This document shows positions 42,671 to 53,085 of a stretch of DNA of 59,226 bases, one piece after another. Under the pieces are notes generated by a model, which was not told the DNA's origin, searched no databases, and saw only the letters and a program-made list of their open reading frames with translations. The position numbers and the translations under genes were made by a program. The DNA is from Lachnospiraceae bacterium NK3A20 (GTDB lineage Bacteria > Bacillota > Clostridia > Lachnospirales > Lachnospiraceae), in assembly GCA_900107575.1 (NCBI GenBank), contig FNQX01000026.1, forward strand, positions 1 through 59,226. The letters run 5' to 3'. Every line of letters begins with the position of its first letter. Within the stretch, counting starts at the first letter, position 1.

Positions 42671-42705
42671 GAAAAGCCGGAAGAAATGTTACCATTTCCC
42701 CGGCC
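42671..42705 (-). terminator. terminator of the YtxH-like gene
   Basis: Minus strand GGCCGGGGAAAT pairs with ATTTCTTCCGGC (G-U allowed) around GGTAAC, followed by TTTTCGTTT. It lies upstream of the uracil permease gene and keeps the two transcripts apart. Confidence 0.8.
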
Positions 42706-42722
42706 TTCCATCAACATGAAAT

Positions 42723-43373
42723 TCACCTTCCCTCAGTGTCGTCATCGTCGAAGAACTCTTCCACTTCTTCGGCTTTCCTTGCCAGTTCGGGATCTTCCGT
42801 AGTATCAAGAGAAACGCTATCTGCGGCATCGGCTGCCTCTTCCGACCTTGCGACGGCTTCCTTCACATGATCGGCTGCCTTCTTCGCTTCCTCGGCCGCT
42901 GTCTTTGCGTAGGTCTTTGCATTCTCCGTAGCATCTTCCGCCGCGTTCTTCAGATCTTCGGCTGCGTCCTTCGCTGCGTTCTTCAGATCCTCTGCGACCT
43001 TCTCTGCCTTGAAATCGTGCACTTCCTCTTTGGAAGAAACGACATCCTTCACCTTGCCTGCGGAATCTGTGACAACATCTTTCACCTTGCCCGCTGCCTC
43101 GCCGACAATGTCAATCACTTCTTCACCCTTGGGGCCGACTGCCTTTTTCACATTCGTCCAGGCTTCATCGGTGCCGTGTTTGATCGTCGTATATGCCCGG
43201 TTCGCTGCGTCGCGGATCGTGTCCTGCGAGTCGTCGCTGTGAGCCGTTCCATGGTCATTGCCGTCCGTGCCGGTCACGGTGTATTTGGAGTTCTTGTCCA
43301 TATAATAATAGACTCCCGCTGCGACCGCGCCGATGAGCGCGCTTCCGAGCAAAAACTTACCGAAATTCCCCAT
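42723..43373 (-). CDS. YtxH-like protein with long amphipathic repeat helix
   Basis: 216 aa from ATG 43373 (GGAGG 8 nt upstream). An N-terminal glycine-zipper-type membrane segment (GKFLLGSALIGAVAAGVYYY) is followed by a charged linker and repeated Ala/Lys/Glu heptad- or 11-mer-like units (KVKDVV twice; EDLKNAAKDAAEDLKNAAED), then a very acidic tail. This pattern is shared by YtxH and LEA/apolipoprotein-like stress proteins that coat membranes. Function inferred as envelope or desiccation stress protection. Confidence 0.7.
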   Translation of the reverse strand: MGNFGKFLLGSALIGAVAAGVYYYMDKNSKYTVTGTDGNDHGTAHSDDSQDTIRDAANRAYTTIKHGTDEAWTNVKKAVGPKGEEVIDIVGEAAGKVKDVVTDSAGKVKDVVSSKEEVHDFKAEKVAEDLKNAAKDAAEDLKNAAEDATENAKTYAKTAAEEAKKAADHVKEAVARSEEAADAADSVSLDTTEDPELARKAEEVEEFFDDDDTEGR

Positions 43374-43499
43374 TGTTCTTACCTCCATAGTCCCCTTTGC
43401 AGGAGTTCGTGGTTTCGTCTGGATGCAGACTTTGATAGTATGTTACTCCATTTCCTGCGGAAATAAAAGGCGGCGCCGTCTTTGTCTGAAAATTTTTCG

Positions 43500-43551
43500 T
43501 TGTATCCAGCGAAAAGTTGTGCTATCATATGCTTTGTGACTAAGTTGGTCA
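43500..43551 (+). promoter_or_regulatory. promoter and operator of the TetR gene
   Basis: -35 TTGTAT (43500-43505), 17-bp spacer, -10 TATCAT (43523-43528). An inverted repeat TGAC-N7-GTCA (43537-43551) covers the expected start site, consistent with autorepression. Confidence 0.6.
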
Positions 43552-43607
43552 AGCTCTCACAGGACACAGTCCGATATCCGGCGGCCGACGAATAATGAGG
43601 GATAGGT

Positions 43608-44216
43608 ATGAACGAGAAATTTTTCGATCTGAAAAAAGAGAAGCAGGACCGTATGATTAATGCCGGCCTGCGTATTTTCGCACTGAACGGCTATCATCAC
43701 GCGAGCACCGACGATATCGTCAACGAAGCCAGGATCAGCAAAGGCCTTCTGTTCCACTATTTCGGCAGCAAGTCCGGCTATTACGCGTTCCTGTACGACT
43801 ACGCGACAAGGTACGCGATTCTCGAGCTCACGAGCGTGCTCAAAGAGTCCAAAGGTATGGATTATTTCGACGTCCAGAAGACGCTGCTGCGCATCGAGAC
43901 CGGCCTGATGCAGCAGTATCCATTCCTCTTCCTGTTCCTGAACAGCGCGGGGCTTGAGGAGGATGCGGAAGGTCTGGCAGTGCTCGCCACACCGGAGCTC
44001 TCCGTTTCGGACTATTATGCAAACATCCAGGCAGACGCAGACATATCGCGCTACCTCCACGTGGATTCCCAGGAGAATCTCACAAAGATCCTGCATCACA
44101 CGAAACTCGGTGTGATGCGCGAGCTCTTCGCCGCGCCCAATGCGCAGGCAGCGGACTACTCCACCACCATGACACAATACCTGACGACGCTCCAGCGCCT
44201 GGCGAGCGCACTATAA
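43608..44216 (+). CDS. TetR-family transcriptional regulator
   Basis: 202 aa. HTH at about 15-62 (RIFALNGYHHASTDDIVNEA followed by GLLFHYFGSKSGYY is typical TetR). The C-terminal all-helical ligand domain has no recognised match. It converges on the MocR gene with a 6-bp tail-to-tail overlap. The likely targets are itself and perhaps the divergently transcribed YtxH-like gene (235 bp away). Confidence 0.92.
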   Translation: MNEKFFDLKKEKQDRMINAGLRIFALNGYHHASTDDIVNEARISKGLLFHYFGSKSGYYAFLYDYATRYAILELTSVLKESKGMDYFDVQKTLLRIETGLMQQYPFLFLFLNSAGLEEDAEGLAVLATPELSVSDYYANIQADADISRYLHVDSQENLTKILHHTKLGVMRELFAAPNAQAADYSTTMTQYLTTLQRLASAL

Positions 44217-45665
44217 TTGCCAGGCGCGCTGCAACGCTGCAATCCCGTTCCTGATATCGTCTTCATTCAATGCCGCAAATCCCAGAAGGATCTGCGGCAT
44301 TCTTTTCTGTCCTGCAGGCACCGGCATCCCCGGGATGTACATTTCCTCCGACGGATAAACGCGTACCCCTGCAGCCTTTGCGAGCGCGGCAAGGCGCAGC
44401 TCTTCCTCTCGACTTTCTTCGGGATCCATGCCTGATATTTTCTCCGTGAGGATCAGGTGGAGGCCTGCGCCCTCGCCGCTGATCTCGAACTTCTCCGCAA
44501 ACGGCTGCAAGAGCTCCATGCACAGGTCGTGCTTCGCGCGGTAACGGTTCCGCATTCGGTTGAGGTAGCGTTCATAATAGCCATCCCGGATAAACTCGTC
44601 CAGAATGCTCTGGTCGATCCGTGAAATCGTCGAGGAGACGAAGCTGCACTTCTCATGATAGACGTCCAGGAGCTTCTCCGGCAGGATCAGGAAACTCACG
44701 CGGATCGCGGGCGCGATGGATTTCGAGAAGGTTCCAAGATAAATGACCTTGCCCGCGCGGTCGAGCGATTGCAGGGCGGGGACAGGATTGCCGCGGTAGC
44801 GGAACTCCGAATCGTAGTCGTCCTCGATGAGGTACCTCTCCTCTCTCTTCTGCGCCCAGAGGAGCAGCTCCATCCGCCTGGGGTAGGGCATCATGATACC
44901 GGAAGGATACTGGTGCGCCGGCATGACGTAGGCCGCGTCGCACCCGCTCAATGAGAGCGCCTCGCACGACATCCCGCTCTCATCCCGGCGTACCGCTCCG
45001 ACCTCATACCCGAGGGACTGGAAGACGCGGAAGGCCCGAAGATACGTCGGATTCTCCATGGCGATCTTCCTGTGGTCGCCCAGAATCCCGCGAAGGAGCA
45101 TGAGGAGGTAGTCATTCCCGGCGCCCATGATGATCTGCTCCGGCCTGCAGCGCACGCCGCGCGAGAGGTGGAAATAGTGAGCGATGGCCCGCCGAAGCTC
45201 ATAATCTCCCTGCGCGTCTCCCCGCTCGAACATCTCGCTCCGATCTCCCGTCATGAGACCGCGCAGGATCCGTCTCCACGTTGCGTAAGGAAAACAAGAC
45301 ATATCGATTTTCCTTGGAGAAAAATCGATGATGTCCTGTTCAGAATCAGCCTTTATGATTGTGCCGGAGAGCGAAGCTTCTCCTGCATCTCTAATATCTG
45401 AGAAGACCGGCAGCTGATTCTCGATGCCGAGAACGTACGCACCGCTCCCTCTCTTCATCCGGATATAACCTTCCGCGAGGAGCTGCTCATACGCAAGCTC
45501 TGCGGTGCTGCGGGAGACGTGCAGGGAACGGGAAAGGGCACGGGTCGAAGGGAGCTTCTCCCCGCGCGCGATTCGCCCGCCGCGGATTTCCTCGCGGATG
45601 TACTCATAGATCTGTTCGTACAGATGCCTCGTGCTGTGCGCATCCAGCGAAATTTCCAGTTCCAT
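44211..45665 (-). CDS. MocR-family regulator (GntR HTH plus aminotransferase fold)
   Basis: 484 aa from ATG 45665 (GGGGGAAGGAAC upstream). GntR winged helix at about 10-75 (LPSTRALSRSLHVSRSTAELAY has the recognition helix), then a fold-type I PLP domain with GAGNDYLLMLL, NPTYLRAFRVF, DDYDSEFRY and the lysine in GTFSKSIAPAIR. Such proteins sense PLP or an amino compound; PdxR controls vitamin B6 genes. No pdx, gabT or similar target lies nearby, so the regulon is not evident. It lies 92 bp after glnS on the same strand. Confidence 0.92.
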   Translation of the reverse strand: MELEISLDAHSTRHLYEQIYEYIREEIRGGRIARGEKLPSTRALSRSLHVSRSTAELAYEQLLAEGYIRMKRGSGAYVLGIENQLPVFSDIRDAGEASLSGTIIKADSEQDIIDFSPRKIDMSCFPYATWRRILRGLMTGDRSEMFERGDAQGDYELRRAIAHYFHLSRGVRCRPEQIIMGAGNDYLLMLLRGILGDHRKIAMENPTYLRAFRVFQSLGYEVGAVRRDESGMSCEALSLSGCDAAYVMPAHQYPSGIMMPYPRRMELLLWAQKREERYLIEDDYDSEFRYRGNPVPALQSLDRAGKVIYLGTFSKSIAPAIRVSFLILPEKLLDVYHEKCSFVSSTISRIDQSILDEFIRDGYYERYLNRMRNRYRAKHDLCMELLQPFAEKFEISGEGAGLHLILTEKISGMDPEESREEELRLAALAKAAGVRVYPSEEMYIPGMPVPAGQKRMPQILLGFAALNEDDIRNGIAALQRAWQL

Positions 45666-45757
45666 CCTGTTCCTTCCCCCTCGCACGCCGCACCCAGGTT
45701 CGGGCGCCCGCTGACGACGACACGGCACCCGAAATGAACACTCTCAGCGTTTCTCTC

Positions 45758-47482
45758 TCATTTCTTCGGGAGCTTGAAGCTGCTCTTCAATGATACGATG
45801 CGGTTGAATACGGGCGCGCCGTCCCGCGAATCCTTATAGTCGCAGCAGAAGAACCCGTTCCGGATGAACTGGAACCGGTCGAACGCCTTTGCCTGAAGGA
45901 GCGCCGGCTCGACATACGCCCTGCACTCTGTCAGAGAGTGCGGGTTGAGATTCAGCTCGCCGGTTTCCGCGTCGTAGACGCCCTTTTCCTCATCGACAAT
46001 GTTCTCGTAAAGTCTGGCTCTTACTCTGCCCGCGTCGTCTGCGTTGACCCAGTGAATCGTGCCCTTGACCTTGCGGCCGTCCGGCGCGTCTCCACCCCTG
46101 GTCGCGGGATCGTAGGTCGCGTGGATCAGCGTGACCCTGCCGTTCTCATCTGTCTCGTAAGAGGTGCAGGTTACGAAATAAGCGTACATAAGCCGCACTT
46201 CGTTGCCCGGATAGAGCCTCTTGTATTTCGGAACCGGCTCTGCCATGAAGTCGTCTCTCTCGATCCAGAGATTCTTTGAGAAGGTGAGCTTCCTGCTGCC
46301 AAGATCCGGATTCTCCAGATTGTTGGCTGCCTCCAGCTCCTCGCTCTCACCTTCCGGATAGTTGTCGATCACGAGCTTCACCGGGTCGAGCACTGCCATC
46401 ATGCGGGGCGCCTTCGGCTTCAGATCCTCGCGGATGCAGTATTCCAGTGCCGCATATTCATTGACTGCCTGGCTCTTGGACACGCCTGCCATCTCGACGA
46501 AAGCCTTGATGGACTCCGGTGTGAAGCCCCTTCTGCGAAGACCGGAAATAGACACGATTCTGGGATCGTCCCAGCCATCGACGATGTTCTGCTCCACGAG
46601 CTTCTTGATATAGCGCTTGCCGGTCACGACGTTATTGAGATAGAGCTTTGCGAACTCGATCTGCCGGGGCGGCTGTGCGAACTCCGCTTCCCTCACGACC
46701 CAGTCATACAGGGGTCTGTGATCCTCGAATTCCAGCGTACAGATACTGTGCGTGATGCCCTCGATCCCGTCCTCGATGGGGTGCGCGAAATCGTACATCG
46801 GATAGATGCACCACTTGTCCCCGGTTCTCTGGTGAGAGAGGTGTGCCACGCGGTAGATGATGGGGTCTCTCATGTTGATGTTGGGAGAAGCCATGTCGAT
46901 CTTCGCGCGCAGAGTCTTCGCACCGTCGGCGAACTCGCCGTTCTTCATCCTCTCGAAGAGATCCAGATTCTCCTCCACGCTGCGGCCGCGGCTGGGATCA
47001 AGCCTGCCGGGCTCGGTGAGGGTGCCTCTGTACTCTCTCATCTCCTCTGCGGTGAGGTCGGAGACATAGGCGTCACCCTTCCGGATGATCTTCACCGCAA
47101 TCTCATACATCTCATCGAAATAGTCCGACGCGTAGTAGATCCTGTCACCGAAATCGGCGCCCAGCCACTTCACGTTGTCGATGATCGCGTCCACGAACTC
47201 GGATTTCTCCTTCGTGGGGTTCGTGTCATCGAAACGCAGGTTGAACTCTCCGCCGTATTCCTTCGCAAGGCCATAGTTGAGGAGAATGCTCTTGGCATGG
47301 CCGATATGGAGATACCCGTTGGGTTCGGGCGGGAATCTGGTGTGCACGTGATCATACACGCCCTCTGCCAGATCTTTGTCGATCTCCTGCTCGATGAAGT
47401 TCTTGTTCTCCCCGTTCAGGGGAGCAACTCTCTCTTCCCCGGCCTCTGTTCTTATCTTGTCATCTGTACTCATACGAATCAT
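45758..47482 (-). CDS. glnS: glutaminyl-tRNA synthetase
   Basis: 574 aa. Class I synthetase with HIGH at 59-62 ([16 protein letters not shown]), [23 protein letters not shown], then [16 protein letters not shown]. The second signature, VMSKR in E. coli, reads VVTGKR here, keeping the final Lys-Arg. A normal C-terminal anticodon-binding beta-barrel region follows. This charges tRNA-Gln directly, so the organism need not rely on GatCAB for Gln-tRNA. It starts 5 bp after guaB, on the same strand. Confidence 0.97.
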   Translation of the reverse strand: MIRMSTDDKIRTEAGEERVAPLNGENKNFIEQEIDKDLAEGVYDHVHTRFPPEPNGYLHIGHAKSILLNYGLAKEYGGEFNLRFDDTNPTKEKSEFVDAIIDNVKWLGADFGDRIYYASDYFDEMYEIAVKIIRKGDAYVSDLTAEEMREYRGTLTEPGRLDPSRGRSVEENLDLFERMKNGEFADGAKTLRAKIDMASPNINMRDPIIYRVAHLSHQRTGDKWCIYPMYDFAHPIEDGIEGITHSICTLEFEDHRPLYDWVVREAEFAQPPRQIEFAKLYLNNVVTGKRYIKKLVEQNIVDGWDDPRIVSISGLRRRGFTPESIKAFVEMAGVSKSQAVNEYAALEYCIREDLKPKAPRMMAVLDPVKLVIDNYPEGESEELEAANNLENPDLGSRKLTFSKNLWIERDDFMAEPVPKYKRLYPGNEVRLMYAYFVTCTSYETDENGRVTLIHATYDPATRGGDAPDGRKVKGTIHWVNADDAGRVRARLYENIVDEEKGVYDAETGELNLNPHSLTECRAYVEPALLQAKAFDRFQFIRNGFFCCDYKDSRDGAPVFNRIVSLKSSFKLPKK

Positions 47483-47487
47483 CTATC

Positions 47488-49023
<1,536 letters not shown>

Positions 49024-49551
49024 TTACTCTAATACGACTTTCCTCGGCGCGAAGCGGCGGATCTCGGCCAGCATGGTCTGCGCCTCCTCGCCCCGGAGCG
49101 TCAAGATGAACTTCGACTTGTCTTCCAGCCAGAGAATGTAGCGGCCGCTCTCCTCTTTGTCGGAATAGTCGAATTCCTTCTCTGCCTTCAGGTTCTTGTA
49201 GCTGCCCAGCTGATAGGACTTCTCGGGTGCCAGGATCTCCATCTTGTCAAGGTCGTAGGAACCCATGAATTTCCTCTTCTCCTTGTTGTTGATCCGCGCA
49301 ACGCGCAGCTCCCGATCGACCAGGGAATACTCATAGTCGATCTGCACGTTGAGACCGGCGAAATACCCGCCGACCGCGGCGCCGATGCCGATCGCCAGGG
49401 CAAGGAGGCCGATGATGAAGCTGCCCGCACCGATGAACAGCATCGCGATTAAAATAAAACACACTGCGAGCATGACCAGAAGGATCTTCAGGAAACTCAT
49501 CAGTGTGTCTTTTTTTCTGCTGACAACTACCTCAATTACACCTAAATCCAT
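49024..49551 (-). CDS. membrane protein with PH-like cytoplasmic domain (DUF6106-like)
   Basis: 175 aa. Two adjacent membrane helices (about 20-40 and 44-66) and a beta-rich C-terminal domain (DYEYSLVDRELRVARI; KMEILAPEKSYQLGSYK) that looks like a bacterial PH-type fold. I associate it with the DUF6106 group of Lachnospiraceae, from memory only. RBS GGAGG is well placed for ATG 49551. The gene is convergent with nothing, followed by a terminator and guaB. Confidence 0.65.
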   Translation of the reverse strand: MDLGVIEVVVSRKKDTLMSFLKILLVMLAVCFILIAMLFIGAGSFIIGLLALAIGIGAAVGGYFAGLNVQIDYEYSLVDRELRVARINNKEKRKFMGSYDLDKMEILAPEKSYQLGSYKNLKAEKEFDYSDKEESGRYILWLEDKSKFILTLRGEEAQTMLAEIRRFAPRKVVLE

Positions 49552-49635
49552 GGATTCCCGACCTCCGCCTCTTCGTAATCTTCATAAAGTTATTGTTCAG
49601 TTTATTACAGAACTTTCGATTATGCAATGACCGCA

Positions 49636-50595
49636 TTACTCGAAAACCTCTTCCAGAACGCCGTGCACGACAAGGTTGTCCACGTGGTCGGTCGCCCAGC
49701 AGGTAGAGAGGGTCACGACGTCGGGTCGCTTTGTGAAATCAAAGTCGTCTTCCGTCCTGTAGTGGGAGCGGGATCTGGCTTCGTCAATGAAATCGTCATA
49801 GACGTCATCGTCTGCGAACTGCAGGTCCGGATCGTAGAGATCCTCGTTGACTCCCACCTCGTAGTAGGAGAAGATCCGGTATTTGCGCACCACGTCTTCA
49901 TTGTAGATGTAGAAATAGGGATCCTGATCACACAGCTTCTCATCCTGCTCGAAGAGCTTGAGCTTGCCGAACATGCTCTGATCCTTCATGTTGTGGCCCA
50001 GGATGAACGTGTTCCTGTCGCCATAGTCCGCGGAGGAATACCTGTCCATGAAGATCGAGCCCGCCCGGTTGTAGTCGCCGTAAAAGGTTCTGGTCAGGTA
50101 CTCGTTATTGTCGTGGCTGTGCGCGACTGGGTAAACGATGTCGAGGACCGGAAGATAGAGGACTCCGACGAAATCGCTGTTGGTATCCGCAAGGGTCTCA
50201 TAGTCAATCGTAAGCTCCGGATAATAGCCCTTGCTCCTGCCAACGGGAGGCAGATCCTTCGGATCTGCCTTTGCCCCGGCGGCATCATCCGCATCAGCAG
50301 CGGCATCAGCGTCAGCATTTGTATCGACGGCAGCATCAGCGTTGGCATCGACCGCTCCGTCTGCCTTTCCATTTGCATTCTCCGCCTTCGGCACTGTGAT
50401 GGTGTTCTCCACGAGGGTGTCATACCCCTTCTCCGCCTTGCGGTACGAGACGAGATCAGGGATGATCTTATAGAGGCAGAAAGCGAGGATCGCGACATCC
50501 ACGATGATGAAAATCGTGCTGCCGAGCCTCCCTTTCTTCTTCCTGTTCTTATTGTCCTGCCCGGAAACCTCCGGGTCTGTCATCTGTTCTGCCAT
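49636..50595 (-). CDS. class B sortase-like protein
   Basis: 319 aa from ATG 50595. Short basic N-terminus, one membrane helix (about 25-45), an Ala/Asp-rich repeat linker (AVDANADAAVDTNADADAAA is its core), then a sortase domain: FVGVLYLPVLDIVYPVAHS, catalytic His in ILGHNMKD and Cys299 in TLSTCWA. The expected catalytic Arg just before the last strand is Asn307 (DNLVVHG, where SrtB has R-x-V-V). Sortases attach LPXTG/NPQTN proteins to the wall or assemble pili. No substrate gene lies nearby. It follows the extracytoplasmic protein gene by 73 bp. Confidence 0.85.
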   Translation of the reverse strand: MAEQMTDPEVSGQDNKNRKKKGRLGSTIFIIVDVAILAFCLYKIIPDLVSYRKAEKGYDTLVENTITVPKAENANGKADGAVDANADAAVDTNADADAAADADDAAGAKADPKDLPPVGRSKGYYPELTIDYETLADTNSDFVGVLYLPVLDIVYPVAHSHDNNEYLTRTFYGDYNRAGSIFMDRYSSADYGDRNTFILGHNMKDQSMFGKLKLFEQDEKLCDQDPYFYIYNEDVVRKYRIFSYYEVGVNEDLYDPDLQFADDDVYDDFIDEARSRSHYRTEDDFDFTKRPDVVTLSTCWATDHVDNLVVHGVLEEVFE

Positions 50596-50668
50596 AGAAT
50601 GATTCTCACTAAAATCCAAGAGTTCAGAAGTATAGCATCTAAACTGTACTGCCTGCCGCCCTATCTTG

Positions 50669-51466
50669 TCACTTCGCCGCATACAGATAGTCAATGAATT
50701 CGGTGCTGTACTCCTCGTTCACCGTGTTGGTCATGATACCTGCGATCCCGACCACCGAAGGGTAGGCGCTGTACTTCTCATTGAACGGGGTCTTGTTGAT
50801 CACGATGCCGAGCGGCACCGGCTCTTCCATCGTATCCGGGTCCGGCATGGTAAAGCCATCGAGCATCTCCTCCTTCACGATGTCTTCGGGGTCCTCCTTC
50901 GGTTTTGTCATGAAATCGGGACTGTCCATCTCCTTCTGGAATTTCTCGATTTCCTTCATGTCGACATAGTAGAGGTCCGCCTGATATTTTCCCATCTGCT
51001 CATCCGAGAGGTAGTCCCTGAGGTCCCCGAACGTGCCGTTCTTCGCATAAGCGTCGAAATTGTGCTGGTCCGCGACCATGACGTCGAGGGATGCCGCGGC
51101 CGTCTCCGCGAAAATCTTCTGGCGCGTCGCGATGTCGTACTGGCTGCTGTCCCCGCCGGGTGTCAGATATTCCTGCAGATCCAGTGTGACGCCCTGCTCC
51201 TTCGTGTCAATGCCGAGCGCATCCGTGATCTCCCCATACATCGTATCGTACGCGTCATCCGGGATCGAAGCGTTCAGCGCCGTGAAAGCAAAGACCGACG
51301 GCTTGTTGGTGACAATGCTGTGCACGATGGAGATTGCGGCGGCGGCAATGGCGATCACGACGATGGTGTGAATCTTGTAATAGTCCCAGAAATAGGAGAG
51401 CTTCTCCTTCAGACTCTTGCCTTTCAATTTCTGCCGCTGCTGCCTTGTCTCATCCGCTAATGCCAT
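50669..51466 (-). CDS. membrane-anchored extracytoplasmic protein of unknown function
   Basis: 265 aa from ATG 51466 (GATAGGAGTGAG). A charged cytoplasmic N-terminus with KEKLSYFWDYYKIHT, one membrane helix (about 35-55), then a roughly 200-residue outside domain with family-like VADQHNFDAYAKNGTFGDLRDYL and GIVINKTPFNEKYSAY, recalling solute-binding folds. Common in Lachnospiraceae as a hypothetical protein with a YWDYYKWH-like motif. Co-directional with the sortase-like gene. Confidence 0.6.
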   Translation of the reverse strand: MALADETRQQRQKLKGKSLKEKLSYFWDYYKIHTIVVIAIAAAAISIVHSIVTNKPSVFAFTALNASIPDDAYDTMYGEITDALGIDTKEQGVTLDLQEYLTPGGDSSQYDIATRQKIFAETAAASLDVMVADQHNFDAYAKNGTFGDLRDYLSDEQMGKYQADLYYVDMKEIEKFQKEMDSPDFMTKPKEDPEDIVKEEMLDGFTMPDPDTMEEPVPLGIVINKTPFNEKYSAYPSVVGIAGIMTNTVNEEYSTEFIDYLYAAK

Positions 51467-51486
51467 GAACTCACTCCTATCACGCA

Positions 51487-51522
51487 AAAGAACTGCTACC
51501 GACGATTTGCCGGTAACAGTTC
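51487..51522 (-). terminator. terminator of the aspartokinase gene
   Basis: Minus strand GAACTGTTACCG pairs with CGGTAGCAGTTC (one G-U) around an 8-nt loop, followed by TTTTGCG. It lies 70 bp past the stop. Confidence 0.8.
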
Positions 51523-51593
51523 GATTATAACGATTCAAGTCAAGCCCGAAAAGGGTCTGTTCCTGAAACTTCTGTGAAAATATCAGGCTCCCG

Positions 51594-52913
51594 TCACAAC
51601 TGTGTCAGGATGAAAATGCTGTAGATCGCGCGGATGGCCTTCTCGAAATCCCGGTTCTCCACGCCGATGATGATGTTCAGCTCGGAGGAGCCCTGGTCGA
51701 TCATACGCACGTTGACGTGTGCGTGGGCAAGGGCAGAGAAGATCCGTCCCGCGGTACCTCTCTGGCTCTTCATGCCGCGGCCCACGACGGCGATCAGCGC
51801 AAGGTCCGATTCGATCTCGATAGAGTCCGGCTCCGCGAGGCGGTGTACCGCGGAGACCACCTGCTGCTCGTGGTCAATGAACTCGCTCTCATGCACGACA
51901 ACCGTCATCGTGTCAATGCCGGAGGGCATGTGCTCAATGGAGATGCCGCTCTCTTCGAACGCCTGCAGCACCTTTCGGCAGAAGCCGACTTCGGTGTTCA
52001 TCATGTCTTTGTTGATGAGGACTGCGCAGAAATCCTTCTTGCCGGCGATGCCCGTGATGGTGTAGCCGGTCTTCTGCGCCGTGCTCTCAACAATCCAGGT
52101 GCCGGGTTCCTCCGGCGCGTTGGTGTTCCGGATGTTGATCGGAATGCCCTCGTGCCTTACGGGGAAAATCGCGTCCTCATGCAGTACCGAAGCGCCCATG
52201 TAGGAGAGCTCGCGCAATTCCTTGTAGGTGATGGTCCGGATCGTGACGGGATCCGGTACGACTCTGGGATCAGCCGCGAGACACCCCGAAACGTCGGTCC
52301 AGTTCTCGTAGACCTCCGCGCGGATCGCACCCGCAATGATAGAGCCCGTGATATCGGAGCCGCCGCGGGAGAATGTTTTCACCCTGCCGTCCGTGCCCTG
52401 ACCGTAGAAACCGGGAATAACCGCGTTCGGTATGGCGGATAGGCTTTCCGCGACCGCCTTCTTCGTCCTGTCTTCGTCCAGCGCGCCGTTCTCATCGAAG
52501 AAGATCATCTCAAACGGGTCCAGGAAGGTGAAGCCGAGGTAGGCAGCCATCACATGCCCGTTCAGAAACTCGCCGCGGGATGCGGTGTAGTCGGGAGAGG
52601 GATTCGTCTTCAGCTCCTCTTCGATCTTTGCGAACTCCTCATCCAGCGAATAGTCGAGTGCAAGACCCTGGATAATCTCATTGTAACGGGAGCGGATTTC
52701 ACGGAACGGATCGCCGAAATCCTTACCCTCTTTTGCCAGGTTGTAGCACTGATAAAGAAGATCCGTCACCTTCGTGTCTTTGGAGAAGCGCTTGCCCGGC
52801 GCACTGGGAACGACATATCTTCTCTCCGCGTCCGCACGGATAATGTCTCCTACCTTTTGGAACTGTTTCGCGTCGGCCAGTGACGAGCCGCCGAATTTCA
52901 CAACCTTAGCCAT
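51594..52913 (-). CDS. lysC: aspartate kinase
   Basis: 439 aa. Catalytic KFGGSSLADAKQFQKV at the N-terminus (MAKVVKFGGSS), then GSDITGSIIAGAIRAEVYENWTDVSG is broken by a typical FSRGGSD site. Two C-terminal ACT domains (from about 300: DKDMMNTEVGF; IAVVGRGMKSQRGTA) mediate amino-acid feedback. First step of lysine/threonine/methionine synthesis. It follows hom on the same strand but has its own promoter. Confidence 0.96.
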   Translation of the reverse strand: MAKVVKFGGSSLADAKQFQKVGDIIRADAERRYVVPSAPGKRFSKDTKVTDLLYQCYNLAKEGKDFGDPFREIRSRYNEIIQGLALDYSLDEEFAKIEEELKTNPSPDYTASRGEFLNGHVMAAYLGFTFLDPFEMIFFDENGALDEDRTKKAVAESLSAIPNAVIPGFYGQGTDGRVKTFSRGGSDITGSIIAGAIRAEVYENWTDVSGCLAADPRVVPDPVTIRTITYKELRELSYMGASVLHEDAIFPVRHEGIPINIRNTNAPEEPGTWIVESTAQKTGYTITGIAGKKDFCAVLINKDMMNTEVGFCRKVLQAFEESGISIEHMPSGIDTMTVVVHESEFIDHEQQVVSAVHRLAEPDSIEIESDLALIAVVGRGMKSQRGTAGRIFSALAHAHVNVRMIDQGSSELNIIIGVENRDFEKAIRAIYSIFILTQL

Positions 52914-52930
52914 ACTTATCCCCCACTCGT

Positions 52931-52972
52931 GCAGGCAAAGCGCTGCGCTCTGGCCTGCTTTTTCCCATTATA
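52931..52972 (-). promoter_or_regulatory. lysC promoter and leader hairpin
   Basis: Minus strand -10 TATAAT (52967-52972); weak -35. Just past the expected start site, GCAGGC (52953-52958) pairs with GCCTGC (52931-52936) around an inner AGCGC/GCGCT stem. Too short for a lysine riboswitch. Confidence 0.55.
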
Positions 52973-53001
52973 CCGCTGCCCTGTCGCAGCTCTCATTCTC
53001 A

Positions 53002-53085
53002 CACATCAGCCGACATCAGATCCGGACGTCCACCACGCTGTGCATCCCAACGGCTCTGATTCCCGCACATCAGCCGGCATCAGAT
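53002..53085. repeat. 20-bp direct repeat
   Basis: CACATCAGCCG-A/G-CATCAGAT occurs at 53002-53021 and 53066-53085, 64 bp apart, differing at one base. The second copy covers the hom stop codon. Confidence 0.75.
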
